IMG/VR virus record: IMGVR_UViG_3300048589_000333
Coordinates: 1 to 44,576 of that record
Length of the DNA stretch: 44,576 nucleotides
Source of the DNA: a virus
Strand: one strand, 5' to 3'
The notes under the pieces were generated by a model. It saw only the letters and a program-made list of their open reading frames with translations, did no database searches and was not told the DNA's origin. Below, one piece after another: positions 44,576 through 44,576 of this stretch (positions are counted from its first letter, which is position 1; every line of letters starts with the position of its first letter). The position numbers and the translations under genes are program-made.

Positions 44576-44576
44576 T

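Noticed and set aside
1-44576. tRNA or rRNA genes
   Set aside because: No cloverleaf with conserved GTTCRA-type arm or rRNA-like segment was seen on either strand.

Overview
This window reads as an almost complete genome of a tailed bacteriophage (siphovirus-like, about 44.6 kb, roughly mid-50s % GC by eye). It has terminase subunits, portal, HK97-type capsid, head-tail connectors, tail tube, frameshifted tail chaperone, tape measure, distal tail, hub and fibre genes, plus a phage replication and recombination set. Left and right ends fall inside what looks like one tail-appendage gene on the minus strand: its first 74 codons end at base 1 and its remaining 171 codons enter at base 44575. Joining the ends makes a sensible protein except for a 2-nt frame gap, so the molecule is probably circular or circularly permuted. 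The host is a bacterium with Shine-Dalgarno starts, sigma70-like promoters and Sec signal peptides. The recombinase tail resembles integrases I associate with Chloroflexota, which is a weak host hint only.

Layout: nearly everything is transcribed leftward (minus strand). From right to left: a switch region (42.9-43.15 kb) with divergent promoters and two operator families; a small-protein early operon (40.2-42.9 kb) with several tiny membrane proteins; a DNA-processing block (28.5-40.1 kb) with coiled-coil and putative ssDNA-binding proteins, a ParB-methyltransferase, a HARE-HTH nuclease-like protein, a DinG-like helicase, an HNH-repeat protein, a MazG-like protein, HTH and ParB-like regulators, a prim-pol and a DUF927-type helicase; a repeat-rich gap that may be the origin (28.2-28.5 kb); RusA, small DNA-binding proteins, an adenine methyltransferase, a PD-(D/E)XK nuclease and an FtsK-like ATPase (22.7-28.2 kb); then packaging, head and tail genes (0-22 kb).

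Three plus-strand transcription units with their own promoters sit inside the leftward head operon like morons (15.4-17.5 kb and 18.6-18.9 kb). They encode a miniature ADP-ribosyltransferase-like protein, small unknown proteins and a ribbon-helix-helix protein. The only other plus-strand gene (43147-43740) fuses an XRE repressor-type HTH to a tyrosine recombinase that has lost the first half of its catalytic domain.

Most unusual points: a membrane-anchored CHAT/caspase-like protease paired with a two-TM protein inside the head-tail joining cassette; a 14-bp palindrome (GTWACC-NN-RGTWAC type) scattered through the early operon like the stoperators of mycobacteriophage L5; interleaved long inverted repeats with pseudoknot topology ahead of the adenine methyltransferase; a shared LGV C-terminal tail on three replication proteins; and two paralogous fibres each carrying about 31 HxH motifs. 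No endolysin was recognised.
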